A stretch of DNA of 64,000 bases from Helicobacter rodentium ATCC 700285 (GCF_000687535.1 NZ_JHWC01000006.1:62001-126000); one strand, 5' to 3'; positions 33,525 to 44,502 are shown, counted from the stretch's first letter. Notes: generated by a model not told the origin, from the letters alone. Numbers and translations: made by a program.

Positions 33525-34310
33525 TTAAACCTCATTTATCCAATTTTCCAAAATGCGCAAACGATTCCTTGCAGTGAAATCTAAGCTAATAGGCGTAATG
33601 GAGACATAGCCCTCCATTGTGGCATTGAAATCTGAAATTTCATTATTGTTACGCTCTTGCCACGCAAGAGGGTGCAATCCTAGCCAATAATATTCTTCCC
33701 CACGAGGATTGCGATGCACATGTGCATCATTTCCATAAGTGCGGATTCCAAGCTCTGTAACTTTAAAGCCTTTGCAGTCTTTTGTAGCAAGTTGTGGAAT
33801 ATTAACATTTAAAAATTCTCTTTCTTGCAAAGGGTAGTGATGATTTAGGACTTTTTTTGCAAGTTGAAAAATGCTCTCTTTGGCTAATGCAAAATCAAAT
33901 CCAAAATAATTTTTATCTTGTAAAACTTGTGAAACGGCAATAGAGGGAATCCCGTGCAGGACACCCTCCATTGCGGCACTTGCTGTGCCAGAATAGCTTA
34001 CATCTTCCCCCATATTAGAACCAATATTAATGCCACTGACAATTAAATCAGGCATAAATCCCTCTTGATAGAGTGCATTTAAGGCTAGATAAATACAATC
34101 CGTGGGGCTTCCATCTTCTAATTTATAAAAGTCGTCTTCTAATTTAACAAAACGCAAGGGGCGCGTTAAAGTCATACAATGCCCACAAGCAGATTTCTCA
34201 CTTGCAGGTGCGACAATTACGATATGTCCAAGCGGACTTAAGGCTTCCTTGAGGGCTAGGAGACCGGGGGATTGATAACCATCGTCATTAGTTAGTAAAA
34301 TGCGTTTCAC
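33525..34310 (-). CDS. surE: 5'-nucleotidase SurE
   Basis: 261 residues. Opens with ILLTNDDGYQSPG (metal-binding D8 and D9), with SGINIGSNMGEDVSYSGT in the middle. SurE dephosphorylates nucleoside monophosphates. Starts 9 bases after ispA in the same minus-strand operon. Confidence 0.94.
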   Translation of the reverse strand: MKRILLTNDDGYQSPGLLALKEALSPLGHIVIVAPASEKSACGHCMTLTRPLRFVKLEDDFYKLEDGSPTDCIYLALNALYQEGFMPDLIVSGINIGSNMGEDVSYSGTASAAMEGVLHGIPSIAVSQVLQDKNYFGFDFALAKESIFQLAKKVLNHHYPLQEREFLNVNIPQLATKDCKGFKVTELGIRTYGNDAHVHRNPRGEEYYWLGLHPLAWQERNNNEISDFNATMEGYVSITPISLDFTARNRLRILENWINEV

Positions 34311-34319
34311 TTTGAGCCT

Positions 34320-35177
34320 TTAGAAAATAAAATAGCGACTTAAAAGCTCATTTAAGGCTTTGTGTGCTTTTAGTGGTTTAAGCTGTTGCTTGATGGAATT
34401 TTCAAGATTCTTAGCTTCTATCCTTGCTCCCTCTAACCCCAAGAGATTGACATAGCTATTTTTTGCGCTATCTTGGTGTGTGGGCTTACCTGCTTCTTGT
34501 TCGCTTTGAGTTGCATCAATAATATCATCACGGATTTGAAAAAATAATCCCAAATCCAATCCTAGTTTATAAAGAATTTTGCAAGTTTTTTTATCGCATT
34601 CTGCAAGGATTCCACCCATTTGCAGACTTGCGGCAATGAGTTTAGCAGTTTTATTTAAATGGATTGTTTTTAGCTGCTTGAGAGGAAGATTTTGATGTTC
34701 AAAATTACAATCTAACGCTTGTCCTAAAACCATACCATAGATTCCGCCATTATAACTTAAAGATTGGATTAATTTAACTTTGATTTTTGGTTTTAATTTT
34801 GCTTTAGTTAAAAGATAGAAAGCTTGAGTGTTTAATCCATCACCGATGAGAATCGCACCAGCTTCATCATATTTTGTATGTAGTGTTTGGCACCCTCTGC
34901 GCAGAGTTGCATTGTCCATTGCGGGTAAATCATCGTGAATGAGCGAATAAGTATGTAAAACTTCTATTGCAAGTGCTGGGGCAAAGGCTTTTTCGAGCAT
35001 TTTAGGTTTATAGCTTGCAACAACGCTTAAGAGAAGTTTGGGACGGAATCTCTTACCGCCATTTAAAACCATTTCCCATAATGCTACTTCAAAATAGGGG
35101 TGAAAACTAGCAACTTTTGGAGCTTGTTTAATAAGATAGTGTTCAAATCTATCAAAAACTGAATGTATTAGATTCAT
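34320..35177 (-). CDS. ispA: Polyprenyl (farnesyl/geranylgeranyl) diphosphate synthase
   Basis: 285 residues with both aspartate-rich motifs: first SLIHDDLPAMDNATLRRG, second FQIRDDIIDA. It builds C15-type isoprenyl diphosphates for quinones and undecaprenyl carriers. The start overlaps the end of the PDZ gene by 26 bases. Confidence 0.92.
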   Translation of the reverse strand: MNLIHSVFDRFEHYLIKQAPKVASFHPYFEVALWEMVLNGGKRFRPKLLLSVVASYKPKMLEKAFAPALAIEVLHTYSLIHDDLPAMDNATLRRGCQTLHTKYDEAGAILIGDGLNTQAFYLLTKAKLKPKIKVKLIQSLSYNGGIYGMVLGQALDCNFEHQNLPLKQLKTIHLNKTAKLIAASLQMGGILAECDKKTCKILYKLGLDLGLFFQIRDDIIDATQSEQEAGKPTHQDSAKNSYVNLLGLEGARIEAKNLENSIKQQLKPLKAHKALNELLSRYFIF

Positions 35178-36306
35178 TGAGTAGCCCTTGTATAATACTT
35201 TCTTGTGTTTTGGGAGATTGTTTTTGATTTACATTAATGAAGAATTGAAAATCATCACGAGAAATCAACCATTTTTGCGTTTTATCTGGATATTGACCAA
35301 GCAAACGAACAATAGAGTCATAACCCTTAGGAGCAACTTGTTGATTGACGCGCAAGACTTTATCGCCTACTTTTAAACGTTCAAAGCCGTCCTTAGCATA
35401 AGGTGCAACAGAAGTGATAACAAAATCACTATTAATTTCAATTCCAACGCGTCCCAAGAAATCTTCTTTCAAAAGCATTCCACCGCGTCTTTTATCTACG
35501 CGCACCTGTAATTCCATCACAACTCCATTGCGAGATACACGCACAGGGACAATTTCTCCTTCTTTTAAATCAAAAACTACACGATGAAAATCTGCCACAT
35601 TTGGAATCGCCTCCCCATTCACCATCATAATAATATCCCCATAAGCAAAGGGATTTGTTGGGAAAAAGGGGTCAATGAGATTCACTTCTACTCTGTCGTT
35701 ATTGTTTTGGAATACACGCACACCTATATCGCCATAATAAACCGAATTGCTACGGATAAAGCGGTCTAAATAAGCTTTTTCAATAAATTCATTTTTGCCA
35801 ATACCGATTCCATAAATATGGTCGCAAACCGTGCTAATTAAACTATTTTGAAAGGTTGGGGTGTTGAGTGTTGCATAATTAATGGGGCTTTGCATACGCG
35901 TTTGGATCTTACCACTTACTCCCTCTAGCGGTAGAATGCTTGCCATTTCGTCTTCTAGGATTTCTTTGTGGATTGCGCGTAAAGAAATGGGTAATAATTC
36001 GCTCTTAGATTCCAATAGATACATACCAATAAAAGGGTCGTGCTTTAAGATTTTGTAACCTTTTGGAGAGGATTTTGGCGAATAGACAAACAAGGCAACT
36101 TTGGAAGGCTTTAAGCTATTTTCAGCCTCTTTGGTGGTGTTTTCTAAACGTTTCACTGCAATTCCATAAGTATCGCCTACGCGTTCCATTGAAAGAGCTG
36201 CCTTTTGTCTGCAAGCCTCAAAATCATAGGCAAAAAGCGTCCCGCCCAAAAACACCATTCCAATTCCAAGCAAATAGAGCTTTTTAAATCCACCTAAACC
36301 CAGCAT
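35152..36306 (-). CDS. Exported PDZ-domain protein
   Basis: 384 residues with an N-terminal signal-like helix (KKLYLLGIGMVFLGGTLFA). Two PDZ-like stretches are visible, at about residues 215-265 (NPFAYGDIIMMVNGEAIPNV) and 285-350 (GFERLKVGDKVLRVN). No protease catalytic motif seen. Similar PDZ proteins are found in this operon position in other Helicobacter; role unknown, possibly periplasmic scaffold. Confidence 0.8.
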   Translation of the reverse strand: MLGLGGFKKLYLLGIGMVFLGGTLFAYDFEACRQKAALSMERVGDTYGIAVKRLENTTKEAENSLKPSKVALFVYSPKSSPKGYKILKHDPFIGMYLLESKSELLPISLRAIHKEILEDEMASILPLEGVSGKIQTRMQSPINYATLNTPTFQNSLISTVCDHIYGIGIGKNEFIEKAYLDRFIRSNSVYYGDIGVRVFQNNNDRVEVNLIDPFFPTNPFAYGDIIMMVNGEAIPNVADFHRVVFDLKEGEIVPVRVSRNGVVMELQVRVDKRRGGMLLKEDFLGRVGIEINSDFVITSVAPYAKDGFERLKVGDKVLRVNQQVAPKGYDSIVRLLGQYPDKTQKWLISRDDFQFFINVNQKQSPKTQESIIQGLLNESNTFSF

Positions 36307-36617
36307 TATATCCCCTTAAATGGAAAATCTCCCAAATTACCTAACATTCCCATTGCCATATTTTTACGATTTGTATCTATGCTTTTCACAATATCATTAA
36401 ATGCACTCATTAGAAGGATTTGTAGGGATTCTTTATCTTCTAACAAAGAATCATCAATGCTAACATCAATAATCTCGCCCTCACCATTGGCACTAATACT
36501 TACTAATCCACCTCCACTTTTGGCATTAAAGGTTAGATTCTTGTTTTCCTCTTGTGCTTCTTTAAGCTTTTCCTGTAAGCTTCCAAGTGTTTTTGCAAGT
36601 TCTTGTGGGTCAAACAT
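36306..36617 (-). CDS. YbaB/EbfC nucleoid-associated protein
   Basis: 103 residues, the typical size of the family: N-terminal coiled coil, strand [18 protein letters not shown], and the second coiled helix. EbfC binds DNA as a dimer. Overlaps panD and the PDZ gene at both ends, showing coupling. Confidence 0.92.
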   Translation of the reverse strand: MFDPQELAKTLGSLQEKLKEAQEENKNLTFNAKSGGGLVSISANGEGEIIDVSIDDSLLEDKESLQILLMSAFNDIVKSIDTNRKNMAMGMLGNLGDFPFKGI

Positions 36618-36978
36618 CTTTCAATTCCTTTTTGATTGCAATGATTTGATTTTTTTCATCTACTAGCACAATTTTTGGTGCGTAATTTAAAATCTCATCT
36701 TGATTGTATTGCGCATAAGCCATTACAATAATTTTATCTCCTACTTGCACTTTACGCGCTGCTGCACCATTTAAACACATATCCCCCTTTTTACCCTCTA
36801 TGATATAGGTTGAAAATCGTTCTCCATTGTTAATATTGACAATATCTACCTTTTGCCCTTCTTGAAGTCCTGCTGCTTTCATCAACTCAATATCAATAGT
36901 GATAGAGCCGACATAATTTAGATTTGCATCACTCACACTTGCGCGATGAATTTTGCTATATAGCATTGTTAGATTCAA
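36610..36978 (-). CDS. panD: Aspartate 1-decarboxylase
   Basis: 122 residues. A TTG start at 36978 is chosen: AAGGA lies upstream with good spacing, and the N-terminus then aligns with E. coli PanD so that the self-cleavage site is G24-S25 (YVGSITID), the normal position. The serine becomes the pyruvoyl cofactor. Makes beta-alanine for pantothenate and CoA. panD-ybaB adjacency is also seen in H. pylori. Confidence 0.93.
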   Translation of the reverse strand: MNLTMLYSKIHRASVSDANLNYVGSITIDIELMKAAGLQEGQKVDIVNINNGERFSTYIIEGKKGDMCLNGAAARKVQVGDKIIVMAYAQYNQDEILNYAPKIVLVDEKNQIIAIKKELKDV

Positions 36979-37094
36979 TGTATGTCCTTAAAAGTAGAAT
37001 TAAATCTTATAAATTCTAAGAATTTTAACACATTTTACCAAAATAAAAAACCTCAAATTTTAGATTCTTGCAACTTAAAGAGGATAAATTTCGT

Positions 37095-37649
37095 TTATAA
37101 ATCCAAAAGTGTATAAATTGGGGCAAGTTTTTGCAGGTTTTCCGCTCCATCTAAAGATTTTAAGTTTAAAATAAAGCAAGATTCTATACATTTTGCTCCT
37201 GCTTGTTTGATGAGATTTACCGCAGCAATCGCAGTGCCACCTGTGGCAATTAAATCATCTACCAAAAGCACATTAGGATTTGGTTTGTTAGAGTTTTTAA
37301 AGGCGTCAATATGGATTTCAATTTCACTAAAACCATATTCTAAGGAATATTTTTCAGAAATTGTTGTGTGAGGCAATTTGCCCTTTTTGCGAATGGGAAC
37401 AAACCCGATTCCTAATGCGTAAGCTAGGGCAGCACCAAGGATAAAACCACGACTTTCAATACCTGCAATATAATCAATTTCTAGTGATGCATAACGTTCT
37501 TTAAGATGAGAAATTACCATTGTAAAAGCTTGTTGATTGTTTAAAAGGGTTGTAATATCATAAAATAAGATTCCGGGTTGTGGATAGTCTGGAATCGTGC
37601 GAATAGAATCAAGTAAAAACTTTTTTTGCGCATTGTCTAAGGTTTGCAT
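37095..37649 (-). CDS. apt: Adenine phosphoribosyltransferase
   Basis: 184 residues. [16 protein letters not shown] at the N-terminus and the PRPP loop [14 protein letters not shown] are diagnostic. It recycles adenine to AMP. AGAGGAA precedes the ATG. Stands alone, transcribed leftward. Confidence 0.94.
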   Translation of the reverse strand: MQTLDNAQKKFLLDSIRTIPDYPQPGILFYDITTLLNNQQAFTMVISHLKERYASLEIDYIAGIESRGFILGAALAYALGIGFVPIRKKGKLPHTTISEKYSLEYGFSEIEIHIDAFKNSNKPNPNVLLVDDLIATGGTAIAAVNLIKQAGAKCIESCFILNLKSLDGAENLQKLAPIYTLLDL

Positions 37650-37801
37650 ATTTTTCCTCTTATTTTATAATTTTGCAGAATCTTAACGCGTTTGTGTTAT
37701 TGTGTCAAGATTTTTGAGTTTTTTAATAGAGAAAAGTTTTAAGAATAATGTAGAAGTTTGCTACAATTTCAAGTCAATTAAGTTGCTATTAAGGCGGTAG
37801 A

Positions 37802-38377
37802 ATGCAAGGGATTAAAAAGTTTCAAAAGATTTTAATATTTTGTTTGGGTTTATGTTTAATGAGCCTAAACCTCTTTGCTTTTGCAACTCCTCCTGTTAGT
37901 TTGCAAGTGCTATTGAAATCCATTTATGCACCCACACTTTTTAGTGTGTACAATAAAAACTATGGTATGCTTTATTGTCAGCTTTATGGGGTAGCAGGTG
38001 TTAGCAAAAGCTTCAAAAACGATACTTGTGAAGTGAGCCCACAAGCGGTTAAAGAAATGCGACATTTTGCTATGAAATATACACGCAATAAGGTTTTTTT
38101 AGAGGAACAATATCGTTTGGGCTATAAGAATGGGTGGTGTTTTTTGCAACGCGGAGGGAATCTCTTTAATGCGGAGCTTGTACGTGATGGATATGCGGTC
38201 GTGCAACATTTTGACATTACAGAATCCGCAGTATTAGCTGATTTAGAAGTGTTAGAGAGCGTTGCTAAGGCTGAAAAACGCGGATTGTGGAAAGAGTGGG
38301 GCAAGGAAATGGAATGCTTAAAAAGAACTTTGCAAGAAATTGCAAAAGAAACATTAAGCGAAGATTCCGATAAATAA
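37802..38377 (+). CDS. Exported staphylococcal-nuclease-like protein
   Basis: 191 residues with a signal peptide (FQKILIFCLGLCLMSLNLFA). The C-terminal part (GGNLFNAELVRDGYAVVQHF, then AKAEKRGLWKEW) matches the end of the SNase/TNase fold, but the catalytic loop and the canonical Arg/Glu positions are not obvious. An active secreted nuclease is possible but not shown. Confidence 0.7.
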   Translation: MQGIKKFQKILIFCLGLCLMSLNLFAFATPPVSLQVLLKSIYAPTLFSVYNKNYGMLYCQLYGVAGVSKSFKNDTCEVSPQAVKEMRHFAMKYTRNKVFLEEQYRLGYKNGWCFLQRGGNLFNAELVRDGYAVVQHFDITESAVLADLEVLESVAKAEKRGLWKEWGKEMECLKRTLQEIAKETLSEDSDK

Positions 38378-38417
38378 ATTACGCACCTTTCAATATAGAA
38401 TCTAAGGAGATTTAAAA

Positions 38418-39047
38418 ATGCTTTTGACAAGTTTGTATATTATAGGAATCACTGCAGAGGGAATGAGTGGGGCGTTGGCGGCTGGAAGACATAATATGGA
38501 TTGGTTTGGGGTGGTTTTTATCGCTTGTGTAACTGCCATTGGCGGAGGTTCTATTCGTGATGTGCTTTTTGGGCATTATCCCCTTACTTGGGTTGCACAC
38601 CCTGAATACTTGTTAATTGTGTGTTTTGTGGCAATTTTAACAACCAAGATTCCTTATTTTGTTGCTAGGTTTGAGCGCACTTTTTTGGTGTTAGATGCTA
38701 TGGGGCTTGCAGTTTTTAGTGTGATTGGCGCACGCGTTGGGATAGATTTGCACCCAAGTGGGGCAATGGCAGTAACAGGAGCAGTCATCACGGGAGTATT
38801 TGGCGGAATCTTAAGGGATATTTTTTGTGCAAGGATTCCGCTTGTGTTTCAAAAAGAGCTTTATGCTAGTATTTCCTTGCTTGTGGGTAGCTTGTATGTT
38901 GTTTGTGAATTTATGAGTGCAAATTATTTTGCAATCAATCAGAATCTCATTATTATTGTTTGCTTGTCTATTGGTTTCATTGCGCGTTTGGTTGCGATTC
39001 GTTACCATTTAGGTCTGCCAACCTTTAAATATACACCTAAAGCATAG
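38418..39047 (+). CDS. TRIC/UPF0126-family cation channel
   Basis: 209 residues, about seven membrane helices. It has the duplicated TRIC motif: GGGSIRDVLFG near residue 40 and GGILRDIFCARIP near residue 135. Bacterial members are trimeric K+-permeable channels. AAGGAG lies upstream of the ATG. Confidence 0.88.
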   Translation: MLLTSLYIIGITAEGMSGALAAGRHNMDWFGVVFIACVTAIGGGSIRDVLFGHYPLTWVAHPEYLLIVCFVAILTTKIPYFVARFERTFLVLDAMGLAVFSVIGARVGIDLHPSGAMAVTGAVITGVFGGILRDIFCARIPLVFQKELYASISLLVGSLYVVCEFMSANYFAINQNLIIIVCLSIGFIARLVAIRYHLGLPTFKYTPKA

Positions 39048-39387
39048 AATCCTGCCTTAAAGATTCTATTGTAAAAGCTAATTTTTGTAAGATTATGGAT
39101 TTCACTTTATTTGCTATGATGGAAGTAATGGAGATTCCATTATTGTTCTGCTTTTCGTCATTGCGAGACTTCATAAGAAGTTGTGGTAACCCATAATCTA
39201 ATATGGCAAATGTTACAATTCCACACTTAAAAAGTAATAGAATTTTTATAAATAAATTTTTATCAGTGCGATTCCATTGCGAAAGTTTCTTTAGGATTTG
39301 CATTATAGATTGCCACAGCCTTAAAGGGCTTCGCAATGACGGAGAGGGACGCAATGGCAAATTTTGATTTGATGATAAATTAGATTT
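39048..39387. repeat. Intergenic palindromic repeats
   Basis: 340-base gap without a gene. Copies: 39157-39198 (inner stem GACTTC/GAAGTT, decayed outer arm) and, inverted, 39302-39340 (AGCC/GGCT inner stem). The repeats face each other and flank about 100 bases of A+T-rich sequence. Confidence 0.78.
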
Positions 39388-40107
39388 TTAAAGCTTTCTA
39401 GCAATAAACAAGGTGCAAACATTTGCAGAAAATGCCTTGGTATAAAGTGGCATAAAGCCTACTTCTTGCAACTCACAATTCAGTTTTTCCGCAGTTAAAA
39501 ACTCTTCAATGGAATCGGGCAAATAACGATAGGCGCGGTAGTTTTTAGAGACAATCCCGCCAACATAAGGTAGGATATTTTTGGTATAAAAGCCCATAAG
39601 TTTTTCCAAAAGTGTGGGATTCTCACATTTGGTAAATTCTAAAATCACCAAGATTCCCTTTTGCTTAATCACTCTTGCAAACTCGCTTAAGGCTTGTTTT
39701 CTCTCAACAACATTGCGGATTCCATAGGCAATGCTTAGAATATCCTTACTTGCATTTTCTAGCGGGAGTTCTTTCGCCTCGCATTGCACAAATTCCACAT
39801 TGGGAAGTTTTTTGCGCGCGACATTTAGCATTCCCTCGCTTGGGTCAAGCCCGATAATGCTTTGTATTTGCACATTTTCTTTGGCTGCATTTTTGCGCCA
39901 ATGGTTTATCATATCGCCCGTTCCACACGCAACATCGGCAATATTTAATGCAGAGAGGGATTCTTGTGGTAGATTTTTAAAAGCAAGATTGCAAGCCTTT
40001 TGCCTCCAAGCAATATCTATCCCGCAGCTCATCACGCGGTTTGCCAAATCGTAGCTTCCTGCAATGTCATCAAACATTGCGATGATTTCTTGCTGCTTAT
40101 TTTGCAT
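39388..40107 (-). CDS. ubiE: Demethylmenaquinone methyltransferase
   Basis: 239 residues from ATG 40107, inside the end of argH; the frame is open further upstream but only this start gives the usual UbiE/MenG N-terminus ([17 protein letters not shown]). Motif I reads [12 protein letters not shown], and [13 protein letters not shown] follows. It performs the last step of menaquinone synthesis, fitting the futalosine-pathway genes in this window. Confidence 0.93.
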   Translation of the reverse strand: MQNKQQEIIAMFDDIAGSYDLANRVMSCGIDIAWRQKACNLAFKNLPQESLSALNIADVACGTGDMINHWRKNAAKENVQIQSIIGLDPSEGMLNVARKKLPNVEFVQCEAKELPLENASKDILSIAYGIRNVVERKQALSEFARVIKQKGILVILEFTKCENPTLLEKLMGFYTKNILPYVGGIVSKNYRAYRYLPDSIEEFLTAEKLNCELQEVGFMPLYTKAFSANVCTLFIARKL

Positions 40108-41518
40108 TTTGGGATTCCTTGTTGCTTGCGTTTGCAAGTTGTAGCCAAGCCTCCAAGCTATCAATCTGTGTTTTTGTCGCTTGTGTAGAAGTGCCACCAT
40201 AGGAGTTTCTGCTATTCATAGAAGCCATTAAATCTAGGCTTTTATGTGCATCTTGTGGAATCCTAGAATCCACACTGCATAATTCCTCTCGTGTGAGTTC
40301 GCTTAAGTCTTTGTTTAAGGATTCTGCAAAGGCGACTGCTTTGCCTGTGATATGGTGCGCCTCACGGAATGGAATCCCGCAAGTTTGCACAAGAAAATCC
40401 GCTAAATCTGTTGCGCTCAAATGCCCTTTTTTGCAAGCTTTAAGCATAGAATCCACATTGATAGTCATTGTTTTTAAAGTATCGTTTAAGATTCTTAGTG
40501 CAATATCCAATGTCTCAAAGCTATCAAACACACCCTCTTTGTCCTCTTGCGTATCTTTATTGTAGGCAAGTGGCAAACCTTTCATTACAACTAAAAGTGA
40601 AAGCAAATTCCCATACACGCGCCCACTTTTGCCACGCAAAAGCTCGGGGACATCGGGATTCTTTTTTTGTGGCATTATGGAGCTTCCTGTGGAATACGCA
40701 TCGCTTAGGGTGATGAATCTAAACTCATAGCTACTCCATAACACAAGCTCTTCTGCTAGTCTTGAAATGTGCATTGCCACCATAGAACAATCATAGAGAA
40801 AATCTAGCGCAAAGTCTCTATCGCTTACGGAATCGGTGGCGTTTAATGTCGGCGCAATAAAGCCCAAAGCTTTTGCGCTAAAAAATCTATCGGTTGCATA
40901 AGGCGTCCCTGCAAGAGCCGCTGCACCAAGTGGGCAGTAATTGTTGCGCTTAAAAGAGGATTCTAATCTTTCAAAATCTCTTACAAACATACTCATATAC
41001 GCACACATTAAAAAGCCAAAATTCACAGGTTGGGCGTGTTGTAAATGTGTCATACCCGGTAGCATTGTTTGTGTGTGTTGTTTTGCAATTTCTAGTAAGG
41101 TATTAATAAGTTCTAAAATAAGTGCGCGTAAATGGCGGTTGGAATCTAATACAAAAAGCCTAAAATCAAGAGCAACTTGGTCATTACGACTGCGTGCGGT
41201 GTGGAGCTTTTTGCCCACTTCACCGATGATTTGCGTGAGCCGCTTCTCTACTGCCATATGAATATCCTCATCACTAAGGATAAACTCAAATTCCCCTCGC
41301 TCTATTTCCTCTTTGACTTGCTCCAAGCCCTCGCAGATTTTCTCTGCTTCGCTTTGCGTGAGGATTCCACATTTTGCTAACATCTTAGCGTGTGTTTGTG
41401 AGCCTAGAATATCTTGTTTGTAGAGTTTTTTGTCAAAAGGCAAAGAGGCGTTAAATTCATCTAAAATTTTTGCAGCACTTGCGCTAAATCTTCCGCCCCA
41501 AAGTTTTTGGTTTTCCAT
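40097..41518 (-). CDS. argH: Argininosuccinate lyase
   Basis: 473 residues. The fumarase/aspartase superfamily signature [15 protein letters not shown] is present, with [14 protein letters not shown] and the HLQHAQPV segment. It releases fumarate from argininosuccinate to make arginine. Overlaps ubiE by 11 bases. Confidence 0.95.
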   Translation of the reverse strand: MENQKLWGGRFSASAAKILDEFNASLPFDKKLYKQDILGSQTHAKMLAKCGILTQSEAEKICEGLEQVKEEIERGEFEFILSDEDIHMAVEKRLTQIIGEVGKKLHTARSRNDQVALDFRLFVLDSNRHLRALILELINTLLEIAKQHTQTMLPGMTHLQHAQPVNFGFLMCAYMSMFVRDFERLESSFKRNNYCPLGAAALAGTPYATDRFFSAKALGFIAPTLNATDSVSDRDFALDFLYDCSMVAMHISRLAEELVLWSSYEFRFITLSDAYSTGSSIMPQKKNPDVPELLRGKSGRVYGNLLSLLVVMKGLPLAYNKDTQEDKEGVFDSFETLDIALRILNDTLKTMTINVDSMLKACKKGHLSATDLADFLVQTCGIPFREAHHITGKAVAFAESLNKDLSELTREELCSVDSRIPQDAHKSLDLMASMNSRNSYGGTSTQATKTQIDSLEAWLQLANASNKESQNAK

Positions 41519-41527
41519 TTTTTGCCC

Positions 41528-41956
41528 CTAGAAAGGTTTGAGAATGACTAAAATCGTGATAAAAATAATGGCGAGGGTTGGCACTTCATTGTAAGCGCGG
41601 AAAAACTTACCACTTTTAAAACAGCGATTTTCTCTAAAAGCCACCAAAAAACGATACAAGCTATAATGGTAAGCAAGTAAAATAGCGATAATAAGGAACT
41701 TCGCGTGCATCCAGCCACCTTTTAGCCAAGTGGGTTCTAAGACAAGCAACCATATCCCAGAAATTAATGTGCAAATGAGCGCAGGATAGCCAATAAAGTT
41801 AAAGAGTTTTTCCTCTTGAATCTTGACGACTTCTACAAAACCTGCGTTATTTAAATGCTCCGCGTGATAAACATAAAGTCTAGGGAGATAAAATAGCATC
41901 GCCATCCACGATACAAACGCCACAATATGGAAAATCTTTACATAAAGATAAGTCAT
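41528..41956 (-). CDS. hemJ: HemJ-type protoporphyrinogen oxidase
   Basis: 142 residues, four membrane helices. The family hallmark HIVAFVSWMAMLFYLPRLYVYH with conserved His residues and FRAYNEVPTLA at the end are present. HemJ oxidises protoporphyrinogen IX in bacteria that lack HemG/HemY. Starts 9 bases before argH's start in the same leftward run. Confidence 0.88.
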   Translation of the reverse strand: MTYLYVKIFHIVAFVSWMAMLFYLPRLYVYHAEHLNNAGFVEVVKIQEEKLFNFIGYPALICTLISGIWLLVLEPTWLKGGWMHAKFLIIAILLAYHYSLYRFLVAFRENRCFKSGKFFRAYNEVPTLAIIFITILVILKPF

Positions 41957-42089
41957 AGACTGCTCCTTTTTGAACTAAAAGTTAAAATTGTAGCAAAACA
42001 GACTTAAAGTCAAGCGAAAAATTAATTATCTTTTTTGTATAATCCTTGAGAAATTGCTAAAATAACTGAAATTTATATGAGGAATTTAT

Positions 42090-42761
42090 TTGCACGAGCT
42101 GTTTTTAAACCTTGATGTTGCCTTTATGCAAAATGCGATTCCAACCTTTGCTAAAGCTTTGTGGCTGACGCTACATTTATCTTTTTTTGGAATCTTATTT
42201 TCTGTTCTTTTGGGATTTTTGATTGCTTTGGTGCAGTATTACAAATTGCGTTTTTTATCTACATTGACGCAAGGTTACATTGAGCTTTCGCGCAATACGC
42301 CCTTACTGATTCAACTCTTTTTCTTGTATTATGGATTGACACAAGTGGGTATTCATTTTAGCAGTTACACTTGCGCACTCATTGGTGTGGTGTTTTTAGG
42401 TGGGAGTTATATGGCGGAATCCTTTCGCGCAGGATTGGAATCTGTGGGCAAGATTCAATTAGAATCCGCGCGAAGTTTAGGGCTTAATGAATGGCAACTT
42501 ATCGCCTTTGTTGTGTTGCCACAAAGTCTAATGGTGAGTTTGCCTTCTATTGCTGCAAATGCAATTTTCTTGCTCAAAGAAACTTCAGTTGTTAGCGCAA
42601 TTGCTCTAGCAGATGTGCTGTATGTAACTAAGGATTTAATCGGTAGTTACTATAAGACAAGCGAGACTTTGTTACTGCTTGTGCTTTGTTATTTGGTGGT
42701 GCTTTTGCCTTTGTCCATTCTGTTTTCGCTTTTGGAGCGACATTATAAGCGGTATATTTAG
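42090..42761 (+). CDS. Polar amino-acid ABC transporter permease
   Basis: 223 residues from a TTG start (GAGG upstream). Five membrane helices and the EAA motif SARSLGLNEWQLIAFVVLPQ are those of GlnP/HisM-type permeases. Likely pairs with the second permease at 43082 and ATPase at 43746. A substrate-binding protein gene is not in this cluster. Confidence 0.88.
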   Translation: MHELFLNLDVAFMQNAIPTFAKALWLTLHLSFFGILFSVLLGFLIALVQYYKLRFLSTLTQGYIELSRNTPLLIQLFFLYYGLTQVGIHFSSYTCALIGVVFLGGSYMAESFRAGLESVGKIQLESARSLGLNEWQLIAFVVLPQSLMVSLPSIAANAIFLLKETSVVSAIALADVLYVTKDLIGSYYKTSETLLLLVLCYLVVLLPLSILFSLLERHYKRYI

Positions 42762-42784
42762 AGATAAATAGGAAAAGAAAGAGA

Positions 42785-43047
42785 ATGCAAAATACAAAAA
42801 ATAGCATTATGCAATCAGGTCTTAAAAGGAATCTAGGGCAGTTTTTTAGCCCAAAGATTCTTGTAAAACAATGTATTTCCTTGATTCAAAACAAAAAAGG
42901 GAGGCGAGTTGATTTTTATTGTCCTAGATTGAGGCTATGCGGTATATTTTGGATATTTATATCAAAAGTTGGGATAAAAAGGTTAAGGGATACCCTTTTG
43001 CGCTAAAAGAAATGCTATTAAATCATAGAATCTTGGAGACTGAATAA
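42785..43047 (+). pseudogene. Remnant of a DNA methyltransferase-like gene
   Basis: ATG 42785 opens a frame with RNLGQFFSPKILVKQCISLI, the typical N-terminus of N6-adenine DNA methyltransferases (GQFFTP), then loses homology at KKGRRV and ends at 43006. A second frame from 42937 to 43047 (ILDIYIKSWDKKVKGYPFAL) looks like a different, later part. Head and tail fragments without the catalytic NPPY region suggest an internal deletion of an inserted gene between two permease genes. Confidence 0.5.
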
Positions 43048-43081
43048 GTCAAATATTAGGTATTTTAAATTAGGAAACACA

Positions 43082-43735
43082 ATGGAATTACTCTTTTTAC
43101 CACAAAATATTTTAAGAATCGCGCAAGGTGTGCTAGTAACACTTCAAATTGCACTCATTGCGATTCTGTTTTCTTGCATTTTTGGCTTTATTTTAGGGTA
43201 TTTGATGACTTTGCAATCTAGGATTTTACGCGGTATTTGCCGATTGTATTTGGAATCTATCCGCATTATTCCGATTTTAGCTTGGTTGTTTATCGTTTAT
43301 TTTGGCTTTTCTAGCGTTTTGAACCTAAGCGGAATCGCCGCGTGTATTTTGGTATTTAGCCTTTGGGGAATCGCAGAAATGGGGGATTTAGTGCGCGGAG
43401 CAATCTCAAGTTTGCCTCCACACCAAAGCGAGAGCGCGAGGGCATTGGGTTTAAGCGAATTTGCAGTGCAGTATTATATTATCTTTCCGCAAGGTTTTAA
43501 GCGGCTTTTGCCAAGCCTAGTCAATCTCTTTACAAGAATGATAAAAACAACCTCTCTAGCGGCACTCATTGGAGTGAGCGATATGCTAAAGGTTGGACAG
43601 CAAATCATTGAAGTGAATCTCCTTGCTTATCCAACCGCGAGTTTTTGGGTGTATGGCGGAATCTTTATGGTGTATTTCGCACTATGCTATCCCCTCTCGT
43701 TGTGGAGCAGAAGTTTAGAAAAAAAATTAATATAA
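43082..43735 (+). CDS. Polar amino-acid ABC transporter permease (second subunit)
   Basis: 217 residues with five predicted helices and the EAA motif [20 protein letters not shown]. Together with the permease at 42090 and the ATPase at 43746 it makes a glutamine/aspartate-type uptake system. Separated from the first permease by the methyltransferase remnant. Confidence 0.88.
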   Translation: MELLFLPQNILRIAQGVLVTLQIALIAILFSCIFGFILGYLMTLQSRILRGICRLYLESIRIIPILAWLFIVYFGFSSVLNLSGIAACILVFSLWGIAEMGDLVRGAISSLPPHQSESARALGLSEFAVQYYIIFPQGFKRLLPSLVNLFTRMIKTTSLAALIGVSDMLKVGQQIIEVNLLAYPTASFWVYGGIFMVYFALCYPLSLWSRSLEKKLI

Positions 43736-43745
43736 GGTTAAGGCG

Positions 43746-44489
43746 ATGAATCCTGTTCTTTTAAGATTAGAAAATATCACAAAAAAATATGGGGACAATT
43801 TGGTGCTAGATTCTGTGAGTTTAGAGGTAACAAAGGGCGAGGTTTGCGCGATTTTGGGACCAAGCGGTTGTGGTAAAAGCACCTTTTTGCGTTGCATTAA
43901 TGGGCTAGAATCCATACAAGGGGGCAAAGTTTTTTTCAAAGACATGCAAATTAGTGGCGAGGGCGCGAAAGTGCAATGGAAAAAAGTGCGTCAAAAAATC
44001 GGTATGGTATTCCAAAATTATGAGCTTTTTCCACATTTGAGTGTGTTAGAAAACATCATCTTAGCACCAATGAAAGTAGAGAATCGCAAAAGAGAGGAGG
44101 CAATTACAGAGGCTTTAAGCCTCTTGCGTCGCGTAGGTTTGGAGCAAAAAAAGGACGCATATCCCAAAAGCTTAAGTGGAGGGCAAAAACAACGCGTTGC
44201 CATTGTGCGCTCACTTTGTATGAATCCAGAGATTATGCTTTTTGATGAGGTTACCGCTTCGCTTGATCCTGAAATGGTAAAAGAAGTGCTAGATGTGATT
44301 AAAGAGTTAGCAGTAGCAGGAATGACAATGTTGCTTGTAACGCACGAGATGAAGTTTGCCCAAAATGTCGCCGATAGAATCGTGTTTTTTGATAAGGGAA
44401 AAATAGCAGAGATTGCAACGCCACAGGAATTTTTTAGCAATCCCAAAAGTGAGCGCGCAAAAAAATTTTTAAATATTTTTGAATTTTAG
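43746..44489 (+). CDS. glnQ: Polar amino-acid ABC transporter ATPase
   Basis: 247 residues. Walker [10 protein letters not shown], signature SLSGGQKQR, Walker [13 protein letters not shown] and the H-loop TLLVTHEM-type segment are all present. Highly similar in layout to GlnQ/HisP. Starts 10 bases after the second permease. Confidence 0.92.
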   Translation: MNPVLLRLENITKKYGDNLVLDSVSLEVTKGEVCAILGPSGCGKSTFLRCINGLESIQGGKVFFKDMQISGEGAKVQWKKVRQKIGMVFQNYELFPHLSVLENIILAPMKVENRKREEAITEALSLLRRVGLEQKKDAYPKSLSGGQKQRVAIVRSLCMNPEIMLFDEVTASLDPEMVKEVLDVIKELAVAGMTMLLVTHEMKFAQNVADRIVFFDKGKIAEIATPQEFFSNPKSERAKKFLNIFEF

Positions 44490-44502
44490 ATTCTAAAAAT
44501 CT

